From: Burkholderiales bacterium
GTDB lineage: Bacteria > Pseudomonadota > Gammaproteobacteria > Burkholderiales > Burkholderiaceae_C
NCBI GenBank assembly: GCA_016702555.1
Contig: JADJDV010000006.1
Location: 124,001 to 188,000, forward strand
Direction of reading: 5' to 3'
Length of the DNA stretch: 64,000 nucleotides
Shown: positions 27,444-36,574 of the stretch, piece after piece
Numbering within the stretch: position 1 is the stretch's first letter
How the letters are laid out: every line of letters begins with the position of its first letter
The notes under the pieces: model-generated
Told to the model about the DNA's origin: nothing
Database searches by the model: none
Seen by the model: the letters and a program-made list of their open reading frames with translations, nothing else
Made by a program: the position numbers and the translations under genes

Positions 27444-27583
27444 ATGACCGCGCCTTCGGCGCATGACCTCGGCCTGCGGCCATCAATGACGCGCCCTGCG
27501 GGCGCATGACGAAAAGGCTGTCATGGCGCGCCAGCGCCGTCATCGAAGGCGAAGCCGAGGTCATGCGCCGTCAGGCGCAGTCA
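27444..27583. repeat. Hairpin field: large inverted repeat built of small GC hairpins
   Basis: The outer arms ATGACCGCGCC...GGCGCATGACCTCGGC (27444-27472) and GCCGAGGTCATGCGCC...GGCGCAGTCAT (27554-27583) are near-complementary. Inside are further small stems (GGCC-TGC-GGCC, GCGCCC-TGC-GGGCGC, and a GGCGC/GCGCC pair), most flanked by ATGAC or GTCAT. It lies between convergent genes and includes the stop codon of the minus-strand gene. Confidence 0.65.
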
Positions 27584-28300
27584 TTTGTCATTGGAGCCTG
27601 AGAGCGTCTCGGCCAATTGCTGCTCGCGCTCGATCACGAGATGAAGAAACTCGTCGGCGCTGCGCATGCTGCGGAAGGCGTCGAAGCCGCGCTCCAGAAA
27701 GGTCTGCAACTCGCCCAGTCCGGCCAGTTGCGCGGGCTTGCGCATGGTCTTGAGCAGGGCGCGCAGGCCGGGCTTGTGGGCCAGGCGGTCGAGCATCTCG
27801 CCGGTGGCGCGGATCAGCGCAATCTGGTGCGCGCGGCCGGCGTGGTCGCCAACCTGGCGGTAGGCGTCGGCGTAGTCCGCTTCGCTCAGCGGCGCGTCGA
27901 GCCGGGGGCCGAGGGCGTCGGTCATGGCGCCATCGAAACGCTCCGACAGCGCGTCCAGTTCGGCCGCCAGGCTCAGCGCGCGCAGACCGGAATCCGGCAG
28001 CAGGCGGGTCATGATGGGCAGCACGCGCTCGATCTCGCTGTCGCGGGTGCTCAAGTCCCTCGGGCTGTACAGGTCGCTCAGGAAGAAACTCGCGGCGTGC
28101 CGGTAGCGCGGGCTGGCCAGCAGGTCGGCGTGGGTGGCGGCCAGCCGTGCGGCCTGGAATTCGCGCAGGCGCGCACGCCGCGCCGCGCGCAACGGGTCGG
28201 TGCCGGCCGCGCGGCGCAACTCGCGCGCCTCGGTCAACCAGTGCGCCAGCGTGGCGGCGCCGGCTTCGCGCTCGAGCGGGGTATCGGTGGCATCGCTCAT
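27581..28300 (-). CDS. Conserved hypothetical protein (FFLxDLY motif)
   Basis: I do not recognise a function. The 239-residue, mostly helical and soluble protein has a conserved-looking block RHAASFFLSDLYSPRDLSTR followed by RDSEIERVLPIMTRLLPDSG. Similar FFLEDLY-type proteins of unknown role occur widely in proteobacteria. No signal peptide or membrane segment is visible. It stands alone, convergent with the OmpA-like gene, and its stop codon is inside the hairpin field. Confidence 0.75.
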   Translation of the reverse strand: MSDATDTPLEREAGAATLAHWLTEARELRRAAGTDPLRAARRARLREFQAARLAATHADLLASPRYRHAASFFLSDLYSPRDLSTRDSEIERVLPIMTRLLPDSGLRALSLAAELDALSERFDGAMTDALGPRLDAPLSEADYADAYRQVGDHAGRAHQIALIRATGEMLDRLAHKPGLRALLKTMRKPAQLAGLGELQTFLERGFDAFRSMRSADEFLHLVIEREQQLAETLSGSNDK

Positions 28301-28404
28301 GCGCCGATTATGGAAAGCCGTGGCGACGCCATTTAGGCGGGTGCGCCTAAAAACCGTGGCCGCCGCGCCCTAGACTCGCCGCCTGACCGGAACTTCGGAA
28401 CTAG

Positions 28405-28666
28405 GGCCTGTTAACGCTATGTTTAGCCATGCGAACATGTTCAGAAAAGCGCCAATCTAGGCGCAGGACGACGCCCAGACCGGGTGTCTGGGCTAGGAGT
28501 GCAACGACGAGTGGCGCTTTTCTGAGCATGTTCCCTCCGGGTTGCGATCAAAAAGACCATCGCCGGCGTTGCCAGCCTTGCCAAGGTGCCTACTTGGCTG
28601 CGACTGGCGCCTTGGCGAGTGGCCTTTTTGACTCGCAACGCATGGCTAAACATAGCGTTAACAGGC
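28405..28666. mobile_element. MITE-like non-autonomous element, 262 bp
   Basis: Perfect 28-bp terminal inverted repeats begin GCCTGTTAACGCTATGTTTA (28406-28433 and 28639-28666). ACTAG is present on both flanks (28400-28404 and 28667-28671), a likely 5-bp target duplication with one extra G on the left. Nested stems inside include GAACATGTTCAGAAAAGCGC, whose near-complement lies at 28511-28532, and TTGCGATCAAAAAGACC with its near-complement near the right end. No coding sequence is convincing. It ends 10 bases before the next start codon. Confidence 0.8.
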
Positions 28667-28676
28667 ACTAGAGCAC

Positions 28677-29561
28677 ATGCTGGCATCGTCGCTGCGGATT
28701 GGGATGCTGATCGAGCTGATCGTGTTCGGCGCGCTCGGGCGCCAGGCGCTGGGGCTGTCCTGGCTGGGGGCGCTGGTGTTTGCGCTTGGTCTGATGCTGT
28801 TGCTGCGCGCGCTGATGAACCTGGCCACCTGGGCCATCGCCTGGTGGCTGCGCTCGCCGGCCGCCGCGCTGAGCGCACCGCGCGCGCTGGCGATGGTGGG
28901 GCGCGAGTACGCCGTGTTCCTGCTGATCTTCGGCCTGATCCAGCCCTTCGTGCGGCTGTGGATGCCGGCCGATCGCCTGCGCCCGCACGCGCGCCCGCTG
29001 CTGCTGGTGCACGGCTACATGTGCAATCGCGGCTGCTGGTGGTGGCTGCGGCGCCGGCTGGAGGCGGCCGGCCACGTGGTGGCCACCATCACGCTGGAGC
29101 CACCCTGGGGCGGCATCGACGATTTCGCCGACCAGTTGCACGCGCGCGTGCAGGCGGTGTGCGCGGCCACCGGCGCGGCGCAGGTGGTGCTGGTGGGGCA
29201 CAGCATGGGCGGCCTGGTGTCGCGCGCCTGCCTGGCCCGGCATGGCGACGCGCACATCGCCGGCCTGGTCAGCATTGCCACGCCGCACCAGGGCTCGGCG
29301 CTGGCGGCGCTGGGCTTCGGCCTGGACGCGGCGCAGATGCGGCGTGGCGCGGACTGGCTGGCGCGGCTGGGCCAGCAGCGCGTGCGGCCGCCGTTCGCGT
29401 CGATCCGCACGCCGCACGACAACTTCGTCATGCCGCAGGACGGCCAGCGCCACCCCGACGCGCTGGACCTGCCGCTGCCGGGCGCCGGCCACATGGCGGC
29501 GCTGTTCGATGCGCGCACGCTGGACTTGCTGTGCCGGCAGATCGAACGCCTGGCAAGTTGA
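28677..29561 (+). CDS. Alpha/beta hydrolase, lipase/esterase-like, membrane-anchored
   Basis: The N-terminal third has two hydrophobic segments (MLIELIVFGALGRQALGLSW and ALVFALGLMLLLRALMNLAT). The hydrolase domain has the oxyanion region LLLVHGYMCNRGCWWW, the nucleophile elbow VLVGHSMGGLVSR and a C-terminal catalytic-His-type LPGAGHMAALFD. This pattern fits triacylglycerol lipases or esterases. The ATG at 28677 lies only 10 bases after the MITE, with no clear ribosome site, so the element may have replaced the original leader. About 294 residues. Confidence 0.82.
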   Translation: MLASSLRIGMLIELIVFGALGRQALGLSWLGALVFALGLMLLLRALMNLATWAIAWWLRSPAAALSAPRALAMVGREYAVFLLIFGLIQPFVRLWMPADRLRPHARPLLLVHGYMCNRGCWWWLRRRLEAAGHVVATITLEPPWGGIDDFADQLHARVQAVCAATGAAQVVLVGHSMGGLVSRACLARHGDAHIAGLVSIATPHQGSALAALGFGLDAAQMRRGADWLARLGQQRVRPPFASIRTPHDNFVMPQDGQRHPDALDLPLPGAGHMAALFDARTLDLLCRQIERLAS

Positions 29562-29578
29562 AGCTGGGGCCGATCACC

Positions 29579-29605
29579 GTTATTCCTGCCTGCACGGGAA
29601 TGACA
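29579..29605. repeat. GTCATTCCCGC-type palindrome, degenerate copy
   Basis: GTTATTCCTGC and GCACGGGAATGACA form an imperfect hairpin between the hydrolase gene and the convergent acyl-CoA reductase gene. Confidence 0.55.
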
Positions 29606-29635
29606 GAGCTTGGTTGTCTCGAGGAGGCGATGGCC

Positions 29636-31615
29636 TCAGAAGTGAATGCCCCGCATCCACTGCTGCAGCGCCTGCTGCTCCTTGCCGGGTCCGGCCTTCT
29701 CGTCGCCCTGGGCGGCGCCGGATTCGCCGAAGATGCGAAAGGACGTGTTCATCGCCACCTGCGCCACGCGCGGCATCAGCGCGTGCAGCACCTCGCCGGC
29801 GATGCCCAGGCGCGTGGCCACGCGCACCGGCTTGTGCACGATGGCGTCGCACACCAGGTCGGCGGCTTCCTCGGGCGTCAGCGTCGGCACCTGGTCGTAC
29901 AGCTTGGTGGGCGAGATCATCGGCGTCTTCACCAGCGGCATGTTGATGGTGGTGAACTGCACGCCGCGGTCGGCGAACTCGGACGCGGCGCAGCGTGTCC
30001 AGGCGTCCAGCGCCGCCTTGGAGGCGACGTAGGCGGCAAAGCGCGGTGCGTTGGTCAGCACGCCGATGGAGGAGATGTTGACGATGTGGCCGTGCCGCGC
30101 CGCCGTCATCGCCGGCAGCAGGCACATGGACAGGCGCACGGCGCCGAAATAGTTGAGCTGCATGGTGCGCTCGTAGTCGTGGAAGCGCTCGTACGAGTTC
30201 TCGATGGCGCGCCGGATCGAGCGCCCGGCGTTGTTGATCAGCACCGACACCGGGCCCAGCTCGGCCAGGATGCGCTGCGCCACCGCCTCGACCTGCGTCA
30301 TGTCGGACAGATCGCCCTCGTAGCAGTGTAGCTTGACGCCGCGCGCCTCGGCCTGCGTGGCGGCTTCGTCGAGCTGGTCGCGCCCGCGCGCCACCACCGC
30401 CACCACGGCGCCGGCCTCGGCCAGCCTGAGCGCCACCGCGCGTCCGATGCCGGACGAGCCGCCGGTCACCACCACCACCCGGCCCTCGACCTGGCCGCGC
30501 AGGCTGCGGTCGATGAACAGGTCGGGGTCGAGGTGGCGCTCCCAGTAGTCCCACAGGCGCCAGGCGTAGTCCTCCAGCCGCGGCACGCTGATGCCACTGC
30601 CCTTGAGCGCGCGCCGCGCCTCGCGGTCGTCAAAGCGGGTCGGATAGTTGACGAAGCGCATCAGGTCGGGCGGCAGGCCGAGGTCGCGCATGACCACCGC
30701 GCGCAGCCGCCGCACTGGCGTCAGGCCCATCAGCGACTTGCGGATGTAGCCGGGGATGAAGCCGAGCAGCGCGGCGTTGATGCGCAGCGACATCTGCGGT
30801 GCGTGGCCGGCGCGCGCGAAGATGTTGAGCACGTCGCCGACGCGCCGCGGCGACGGGTCGACCAGGTGGAAGCACTGGCCGTCCTCGCCCTTCAGGTGGG
30901 CGATGTGGTCGGCGGCGGCGACCACGTAGTCGACCGGCACCAGGTTGATGCGCCCACCTTCCAGGCCGATGGCCGGCATCCACGGCGGCAGCAGGCGGCG
31001 CAGCTTCTGGATCAGCTTGAAGAAGTAGTACGGTCCGTCGATCTTGTCCATCTCGCCGCTTTGCGAGTCGCCCACCACGATGGCGGGGCGGTAGACGCGC
31101 CAGGGGATCTGGCATTCGCTGCGCACCACGGCTTCGGCGTCGTGCTTGGTCTTGAAGTAGGGGTGGTCCAGCCCCTCGGCTTCCTCGAACATGTCCTCGC
31201 GAAACACGCCCTCGAACATGCCGGCGGCGGCAATCGAGCTGAACAGGTGGAAATGCTTGGCGCCGATGGCCTCGGCGAACTGCACCGCGTGGCGCGTGCC
31301 CTCGACGTTGACGGCGAGCTGGCTTTCAGCATCGGCGCGCAGATCGTAGATGGCGGCCAGGTGGAAGAAATGCGTGGTGCGCTTGCCGAGCTTGCGGCGG
31401 TCGGCGGCGGATACGCCCAGCAGCGGCTGGGTCAAATCGCCCACCACGGGCGTCACGCGGGTGTCGTCGCTGCCCCAGTACTCATGCAGCGCGGCCAGGC
31501 GCTCGGGGTCGGCGTCGCGCAATAGCACGAAGATGCGGCTGCCCTCGCGCTCCAGCAGTCGGGCGACCAGGCGCTTGCCGATGAAACCGGTGGCGCCGGT
31601 GATGAAATATTGCAT
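29636..31615 (-). CDS. Two-domain fatty acyl-CoA reductase (alcohol-forming)
   Basis: The 659-residue protein matches the Marinobacter-type alcohol-forming reductase in layout. The N-terminal extended SDR domain has ITGATGFIGKRLVARLLERE, VFHLAAIYD-like FFHLAAIYDLRADAE, FREDMFEEAEGLDHPYFKTK (YxxxK) and KIDGPYYFFKLIQKLRRLLP. A C-terminal classical SDR domain follows from about residue 378, with VVVTGGSSGIGRAVALRLAE, INNAGRSIRR and YVASKAALDAW (YxxxK). It reduces acyl-CoA to fatty alcohol with NADPH. Together with the wax ester synthase 3.4 kb away it completes a wax ester pathway. It is transcribed away from the phasin gene. Confidence 0.88.
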   Translation of the reverse strand: MQYFITGATGFIGKRLVARLLEREGSRIFVLLRDADPERLAALHEYWGSDDTRVTPVVGDLTQPLLGVSAADRRKLGKRTTHFFHLAAIYDLRADAESQLAVNVEGTRHAVQFAEAIGAKHFHLFSSIAAAGMFEGVFREDMFEEAEGLDHPYFKTKHDAEAVVRSECQIPWRVYRPAIVVGDSQSGEMDKIDGPYYFFKLIQKLRRLLPPWMPAIGLEGGRINLVPVDYVVAAADHIAHLKGEDGQCFHLVDPSPRRVGDVLNIFARAGHAPQMSLRINAALLGFIPGYIRKSLMGLTPVRRLRAVVMRDLGLPPDLMRFVNYPTRFDDREARRALKGSGISVPRLEDYAWRLWDYWERHLDPDLFIDRSLRGQVEGRVVVVTGGSSGIGRAVALRLAEAGAVVAVVARGRDQLDEAATQAEARGVKLHCYEGDLSDMTQVEAVAQRILAELGPVSVLINNAGRSIRRAIENSYERFHDYERTMQLNYFGAVRLSMCLLPAMTAARHGHIVNISSIGVLTNAPRFAAYVASKAALDAWTRCAASEFADRGVQFTTINMPLVKTPMISPTKLYDQVPTLTPEEAADLVCDAIVHKPVRVATRLGIAGEVLHALMPRVAQVAMNTSFRIFGESGAAQGDEKAGPGKEQQALQQWMRGIHF

Positions 31616-31831
31616 GCCTTGCTCCTCCAGGTTTCAAAAGGTGTATCTGCGGGCGAATTCTGGCATGCGCGGCGCGCCCGCCAAGCCCTGGCGCATGCTT
31701 TGCGGCATGGGCGCCACACGGCCGAAAACTAGTGTGATTCCTCTAACGCTTTTTCCTACACTGACTTTCAGCGGGGCAGTGCAGATCATGCGGCCCGCCA
31801 CCCCAACCAACCACTTATAGAGAGGTGCATC

Positions 31832-32329
31832 ATGGTCAGCAAACTGAAGAACATTTCCGACAACCAACTCGCCACCACCATCAAGGACTCGACCCAGCAG
31901 ATCTGGCTGGCCGGCCTGGGCGCCTTTGCCAAGGCGCAGCAGGAGGGCGGCAAGGTGTTCGACGCCCTGGTCAAGGAAGGCGAATCGCTGCAGAAGAAAA
32001 CCCGCCAGCTGGCCGATGACCGCGTGGCCGCCGTCGCTGGCCGCGCCGCCGACACCTGGGACCGCCTGGAGCATGTGTTCGAGGACCGCGTGGCGCGCGC
32101 GCTGGGCAGCCTGGGCGTGCCGAGCAAGAAGGAGATCGACAAGCTCTCCAAGCGCGTCGCCGAACTGACCGCCGCCGTGCAGGCGCTGGCCGAGCCGGGC
32201 GCCGTCGCCGCCGTGGTCGCCAAGCCGGCGCGCAAGGCACCCGCCCGCAAGGCCGCCGAGCCCAAGGCCGCTGCCGAGCCCAAGGCGGCGCCAGCCAAGA
32301 AGGCCGCGCGCAAGACCAAGAGCGCCTGA
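31832..32329 (+). CDS. Phasin-family granule protein
   Basis: 165 residues. The phasin part (TIKDSTQQIWLAGLGAFAKA, GGKVFDALVKEGESLQKKT) is amphipathic and would coat PHA or neutral-lipid inclusions. The C-terminal third is a histone-like Ala/Lys/Pro tail (PARKAPARKAAEPKAAAEPK), as in PhaF-type phasins that bind DNA. The ATG follows an AGAGAGG site. It is first in a run of plus-strand genes with a patatin and a TetR regulator. Confidence 0.85.
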   Translation: MVSKLKNISDNQLATTIKDSTQQIWLAGLGAFAKAQQEGGKVFDALVKEGESLQKKTRQLADDRVAAVAGRAADTWDRLEHVFEDRVARALGSLGVPSKKEIDKLSKRVAELTAAVQALAEPGAVAAVVAKPARKAPARKAAEPKAAAEPKAAPAKKAARKTKSA

Positions 32330-32408
32330 ACGCGCCGCCGGGGCGCGCGGCTATCATCTTTCAGCGCGCCCCTGTCCCGGGGGCCGAACCTGACAGGAGC
32401 ATGAGGCC

Positions 32409-33614
32409 GTGAGCAAGATCGGAATCGCCCTGGCCGGCGGCGGACCGCTCGGCGGCATCTACGAGGTCGGCGCCTGCGCGGCGCTGGAAGAGTCCATCGA
32501 CGGGCTTGATCTCGCGGCCGCCGACGTCTGCGTCGGCGTCAGCGCCGGTGGCTTCGTCGCCGCAGCGCTGGCCAATGGCATCGGCCCGGCCGCGCTGGTG
32601 CAGTCGCTGCTGGGCAGCGACCGCGCGCAGGGCTTCGATCCGGGCCTGCTGCTGCGGCCCGCGTTCGGCGAATACGCCGGCCGCGTGTGCGCCATCCCGC
32701 GCCTGCTGACCGACTCGCTGCTGCAGTACCTGGCGCATCCGTGGCGCCACGGCCTGCTCGAATCCTTCCAGCGCCTCTCGCGCGCCATCCCCACCGGCGT
32801 GTTCGACGGTCGCGGCATCGACACCCTGCTGCGCCGCATGTTCGAGTCGGCCGGTCGCAGCAACGATTTCCGCCAGTTGCGCGGGCGCCTGTTCCTGGTC
32901 GCCACCGATCTTGATTCCGGCCAGGCCGTGGCCTTTGGCGGTCCCGGGCACGATGCGGTGCCCATCTCGACCGCGGTGCAGGCCAGTGCCGCGCTGCCGG
33001 GGCTGTTTCCGCCGGTCGAGATCGACGGCCGGCATTACGTCGACGGCGCGCTGATCAAGACGCTGCACGCCTCGGTCGCGCTGCGCGAAGGGGTCGATCT
33101 GCTGCTGTGCGTGAACCCGCTGGTGCCCTTCGACGCCACCCGCGCCGCGCGCGATGCGCGCGCGCCCGACCACAAGCTCAGCGCCGGCGGTCTGCCGGTG
33201 GTGCTGTCGCAGACCTTCCGCGCCATCATCCATTCGCGCATGCGCGTCGGCATGGACCGCTACGCGCACGAGTTCAGCGACGCCGACGTGCTGCTGTTCG
33301 AGCCGGCGCAGGACGATGCCGACATGTTCTTCGCCAACATGTTCAGCTACGGCGAGCGCAGCCGCCTGTGCGAGCACGCCTACCAGAGCACGCGCGCCGA
33401 CCTGCTGCGGCGCCGCCACACGCTGGCGCCGGTGCTGCGCCGCCACGGCCTGGCGCTGAACCTGGGCGTGCTGAAGGACCACCGCCGCACGCTGATCGCC
33501 AACCGGCGCGGCCAGCAGCGCGCGCCGGCCGCCGCCATCACGCTGGACGCGCTCGGCAGCGCGCTCGACGACCTGCAACACTGGCTGCCCGCGCGCGGGC
33601 CCATGGCGGCATGA
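32409..33614 (+). CDS. Patatin-like phospholipase
   Basis: The 401-residue protein has the patatin set: oxyanion loop LAGGGPLGG, nucleophile elbow GVSAGG (GxSxG) and the catalytic dyad Asp in HYVDGALIK (DGA). Patatins hydrolyse acyl-lipids in the cytoplasm. Start GTG at 32409 gives MSKIGIALAGGG. The gene overlaps tetR by 4 bases (ATGA). Placed among lipid-storage genes, it may mobilise or remodel stored lipid. Confidence 0.88.
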   Translation: MSKIGIALAGGGPLGGIYEVGACAALEESIDGLDLAAADVCVGVSAGGFVAAALANGIGPAALVQSLLGSDRAQGFDPGLLLRPAFGEYAGRVCAIPRLLTDSLLQYLAHPWRHGLLESFQRLSRAIPTGVFDGRGIDTLLRRMFESAGRSNDFRQLRGRLFLVATDLDSGQAVAFGGPGHDAVPISTAVQASAALPGLFPPVEIDGRHYVDGALIKTLHASVALREGVDLLLCVNPLVPFDATRAARDARAPDHKLSAGGLPVVLSQTFRAIIHSRMRVGMDRYAHEFSDADVLLFEPAQDDADMFFANMFSYGERSRLCEHAYQSTRADLLRRRHTLAPVLRRHGLALNLGVLKDHRRTLIANRRGQQRAPAAAITLDALGSALDDLQHWLPARGPMAA

Positions 33615-34240
33615 AGAAGGCCCGGCGGCGCACCCCCGAGCGCATCGTCGAGACCGCGCTGCGGCTGTTCAACGAGTTTGGCGAGCCCAACGTCACCACC
33701 ACGGTGATCGCCGACGAGATGAACATCAGCCCCGGCAACCTGTACTACCACTTCCACAACAAGGACGAGATCGTCAGCACGCTGTTCGCCGACTACGAGC
33801 GCGAGGTCGACGCCCTGCTGACGCTGCGCGACACCCAGCCGCGCGAGGCCGAGGACATCTGGTTCTTCCTGCACCTGCTGTTCGAGATCATCTGGAAGTA
33901 CCGCTTCATCTACCGCGACATCAACGACCTGCTGACGCGCAGCCGGCTGATCGAGACCCACTTCCAGCGCATCCTGGCGCACAAGCAGCAGACCGCGCTG
34001 GCGCTGTGCAACGGGCTGGCGGCCTCGGGCGCGCTCGAGGCCACGCCCGACGAACTGGCAGCGCTGGCCGTCAACATCACGCTGGTGACCAGCTTCTGGC
34101 TGTCGTTCGAGCACGCGCGCCAGCCGCGCAAGCCACCCGACATCGGCCGCGGCGTCTACCAGGTGATGTCGCTGGCCGCGCCCTGGCTGCGCGGGCCGGC
34201 GCGCCAGCTGCTGCAGAAGCTGTCGCACGAATACCTCTGA
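33611..34240 (+). CDS. TetR-family transcriptional regulator
   Basis: The N-terminal DNA-binding domain is typical: RIVETALRLFNEFGEPNVTT, TVIADEMNISPGNLYYHFHN and KDEIVSTLFADYE. The C-terminal part is a helical ligand-binding domain (about 209 residues in all) resembling regulators of lipid or PHA metabolism. ATGA overlap with the patatin gene implies cotranscription. Likely targets are the adjacent lipid genes, but no operator was identified. Confidence 0.88.
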   Translation: MKKARRRTPERIVETALRLFNEFGEPNVTTTVIADEMNISPGNLYYHFHNKDEIVSTLFADYEREVDALLTLRDTQPREAEDIWFFLHLLFEIIWKYRFIYRDINDLLTRSRLIETHFQRILAHKQQTALALCNGLAASGALEATPDELAALAVNITLVTSFWLSFEHARQPRKPPDIGRGVYQVMSLAAPWLRGPARQLLQKLSHEYL

Positions 34241-34265
34241 AAAACCACCCGCCGGGAGACACCGC

Positions 34266-35054
34266 ATGAGCAAGAAGACCACCTGGACAACTTTTCCCTA
34301 CCCCGACGCGGCCTACACCTACGCCGGCGCGGCGCTGAAGAAAAACTGGGCGCGCCTGCACCAGGGCGACGCCGAGCCGTGGCCGCAGGACACCGCGGCG
34401 CAGCAGGCCTGGCGCGCCTACCACGCCGGCGACTTTGCCCAGGCGGTCGAGCTGGGCCTGAAGGCCGGCGGCGCCAGCGGCAGCAACGCCGCCAACAAGG
34501 CGGCGATGATTTACGCCAACGCGCTGGAGAGCGACACCGAGCGCAAGCTGGCGATCCTGCAGGAGGTCGCCAAGCGCTGCGAGGCGCTGCAGGCCAGCGA
34601 CCCCGACAACGCCAACGCCTGGTACTACCACGCCTACGCGCTGGGCCGCTACAGCCAGGGCATCTCGGTCGCCAAGGCGCTGGCCGAGGGCCTGGGTGGC
34701 AAGGTGCGCGCCAGCCTGGAGCGGGCGCTCAAGCTGGAGCCGAAACACGCCGACGCGCACATCGCGCTGGGCACCTGGCACGCCGAGATCATCAACAAGG
34801 TCGGCGCCATGGTCGGTGGCCTGACCTACGGCGCCAAGAAGGACGCGGGCGAGGCGCACTTCAAGGCCGCGCTCAAGCTCAACCCCGCCTCGCCGATCGC
34901 CATGACCGAATACGCCGATGGCATGGTCATGATGTTCGGCCGCTCGCGCATGAAGGAGGCCGAAAAGCTCTACGCCGAGGCGGTGCAGTGCGAGCCGGCC
35001 GACGCCATGGAGCGGCTCGACATCGAGGCGGCGCGGGCCGAGCTGGACGCTTGA
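34266..35054 (+). CDS. TPR-repeat protein
   Basis: 262 residues with helical repeat units such as NAANKAAMIYANALESDTER, NAWYYHAYALGRYSQG, LERALKLEPKHADAHIALGT and FKAALKLNPASPIAMTEYAD, which read as tetratricopeptide repeats. No signal peptide or transmembrane segment is seen. It starts 25 bases after the TetR gene and ends directly against the convergent wax synthase gene. Its role is unknown; it may be a scaffold for the lipid-body proteins. Confidence 0.75.
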   Translation: MSKKTTWTTFPYPDAAYTYAGAALKKNWARLHQGDAEPWPQDTAAQQAWRAYHAGDFAQAVELGLKAGGASGSNAANKAAMIYANALESDTERKLAILQEVAKRCEALQASDPDNANAWYYHAYALGRYSQGISVAKALAEGLGGKVRASLERALKLEPKHADAHIALGTWHAEIINKVGAMVGGLTYGAKKDAGEAHFKAALKLNPASPIAMTEYADGMVMMFGRSRMKEAEKLYAEAVQCEPADAMERLDIEAARAELDA

Positions 35055-36509
35055 TCAGCGCGGCGCCCAGTGCGCCGCGTAATGCGCCTCGATCAACTCG
35101 GGCTCGCGCAGCAGCTCCCACGGCTCCATCAGCACCAGCAGCATCAGCTTCCGGAACTCCTCGGCAAAGCGGCTGACGATGCGCTCGGGGTCGGGCACCA
35201 GGCGCTTGTCGGTGATCAGGCCGAACTGCACTTCGTGGTTGTACGACAGGATCGACACGCCCATGCCGATGTTGCCCGACTGAGGCACCCAGAAGAAGGG
35301 CTGGCGCAGGCGCGCGCCGGCCAGGGTGATCGGGTGCTGCGGCCCCGGTACGTTGGTCATCACGGCGGAGCACTTGTTGGCCAGGAAGTCGAGCAGTTCC
35401 TCCTGCACCAGGCGCGGGCCCAGGCCGGCGGCGCCGAGGATGCCGAGCGTCAGCACCGGCTGGTAGGAGCGGCGCAGCTCCAGCATGCGGCGGCGCGTCT
35501 CGTACAGGCGCGCCAGCGGGTTGGCCTGGCCCACTGGCAGCTCCAGCGTGACCATGCCGAAGCGGTTGCCCAGGGTGCCGGCGTGCTCGGGCTGGCGCAG
35601 GTTGACCGGCACCAGCGCGCGCAGCTCGACGCCCTCGGTGGCGTCGCCGCGCTCGTCCAGGTAGGCGCGCAAGGCGCCGGCCACCGAGGACAGCAGCAAG
35701 TCGTTGACCGAGCACTCGAGCGCCTTGCCGACCACCTTCACCTCGGGCAGCGGCAGCGGATCCGACCAGGCCACGCGTTTGGCGTTGCGCGGCGTGCCCT
35801 TGAAGCGGGTGCTGGAGTCGTTGGGCATCAGCACCAGCTTGGCCGCCTCGGCCGTCAGGCCGCCGCCGGCGCGCGCGTACCGCATCGCCTGTGCCGGGTT
35901 GCCCAGCAGCTCAAGGTACTTGTTCCACACCGCGCCGGACAGCCCCCATGAGGCCTGCACCGCCTCGGTCACGGGCTGCCAGAAGGCGCTGAATGGCAGC
36001 TGCGCGGCGTGCTCGGCGGCGGCTTGCGCGGCCTCGGCTGCGGCGTCGGCGGGCGCCGCCGGCAAGGGCAGCGATTCGTCGGCCATCGACATCACCACGC
36101 TGACCAGCGCGATGCCGTCGGCGATGCAGTGGTGAAAGCGCATCACCAGCGCCTGCCCGCCCATGGTGGTGTCGACCAGGTGCATCTGCCACAGCGGCCG
36201 CGCCGGGTGCAGCGGCGTGCTGGCCAGGTCGGCGACGAAGCGCTCCAGTTCGGCCTTGCCGCCGGGCGCCGGCAGCACGGCGCGGCACAGGTGCTGGTCG
36301 AGGTCGAAGTCGGGGTCGTCGACCCAGCGGTAGCCGGTGGCCTCCTTGCGCGCCACCTGGTGGAAGCGGTCGTAGGCCAGCATGCGCTGCTCGATGGTGC
36401 GGCGCAGTTTCGCGAAGTCCAGCTCGCCCTCGAACAGCATCACGCCCAGGATCTGCATCAGGTTGTTCGGCCGATCCATGCGCAACCAGGCGGTATCGAT
36501 CGGGGACAT
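35055..36509 (-). CDS. Wax ester synthase / diacylglycerol acyltransferase (WS/DGAT)
   Basis: The acyltransferase catalytic motif HHxxxDG is present as FHHCIADGIALV. Other family blocks are SPIDTAWLRMDRPNNLMQI at the start, PLWQMHLVDTT, NDLLLSSVAGALRAYL, VPVNLR and TNVPGPQHPITLAGARL. The enzyme esterifies fatty alcohol or diacylglycerol with acyl-CoA to give wax esters or triacylglycerol. ATG at 36509 is chosen because AGGAAAG precedes it; an ATG six codons earlier is in frame. About 484 residues. It abuts the TPR gene. Confidence 0.92.
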   Translation of the reverse strand: MSPIDTAWLRMDRPNNLMQILGVMLFEGELDFAKLRRTIEQRMLAYDRFHQVARKEATGYRWVDDPDFDLDQHLCRAVLPAPGGKAELERFVADLASTPLHPARPLWQMHLVDTTMGGQALVMRFHHCIADGIALVSVVMSMADESLPLPAAPADAAAEAAQAAAEHAAQLPFSAFWQPVTEAVQASWGLSGAVWNKYLELLGNPAQAMRYARAGGGLTAEAAKLVLMPNDSSTRFKGTPRNAKRVAWSDPLPLPEVKVVGKALECSVNDLLLSSVAGALRAYLDERGDATEGVELRALVPVNLRQPEHAGTLGNRFGMVTLELPVGQANPLARLYETRRRMLELRRSYQPVLTLGILGAAGLGPRLVQEELLDFLANKCSAVMTNVPGPQHPITLAGARLRQPFFWVPQSGNIGMGVSILSYNHEVQFGLITDKRLVPDPERIVSRFAEEFRKLMLLVLMEPWELLREPELIEAHYAAHWAPR

Positions 36510-36574
36510 TCTTTCCTGTCGTGGCATGGCGGGCTCGGGCAGTGAAGAGGGTGGCGAGAAAGGGCGGGGGTGGT

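Noticed and set aside
27523..27753. Small plus-strand frames across the hairpin field and the hypothetical gene
   Set aside because: They are Arg-rich products of repeated GC hairpins and antisense sequence with no start context.
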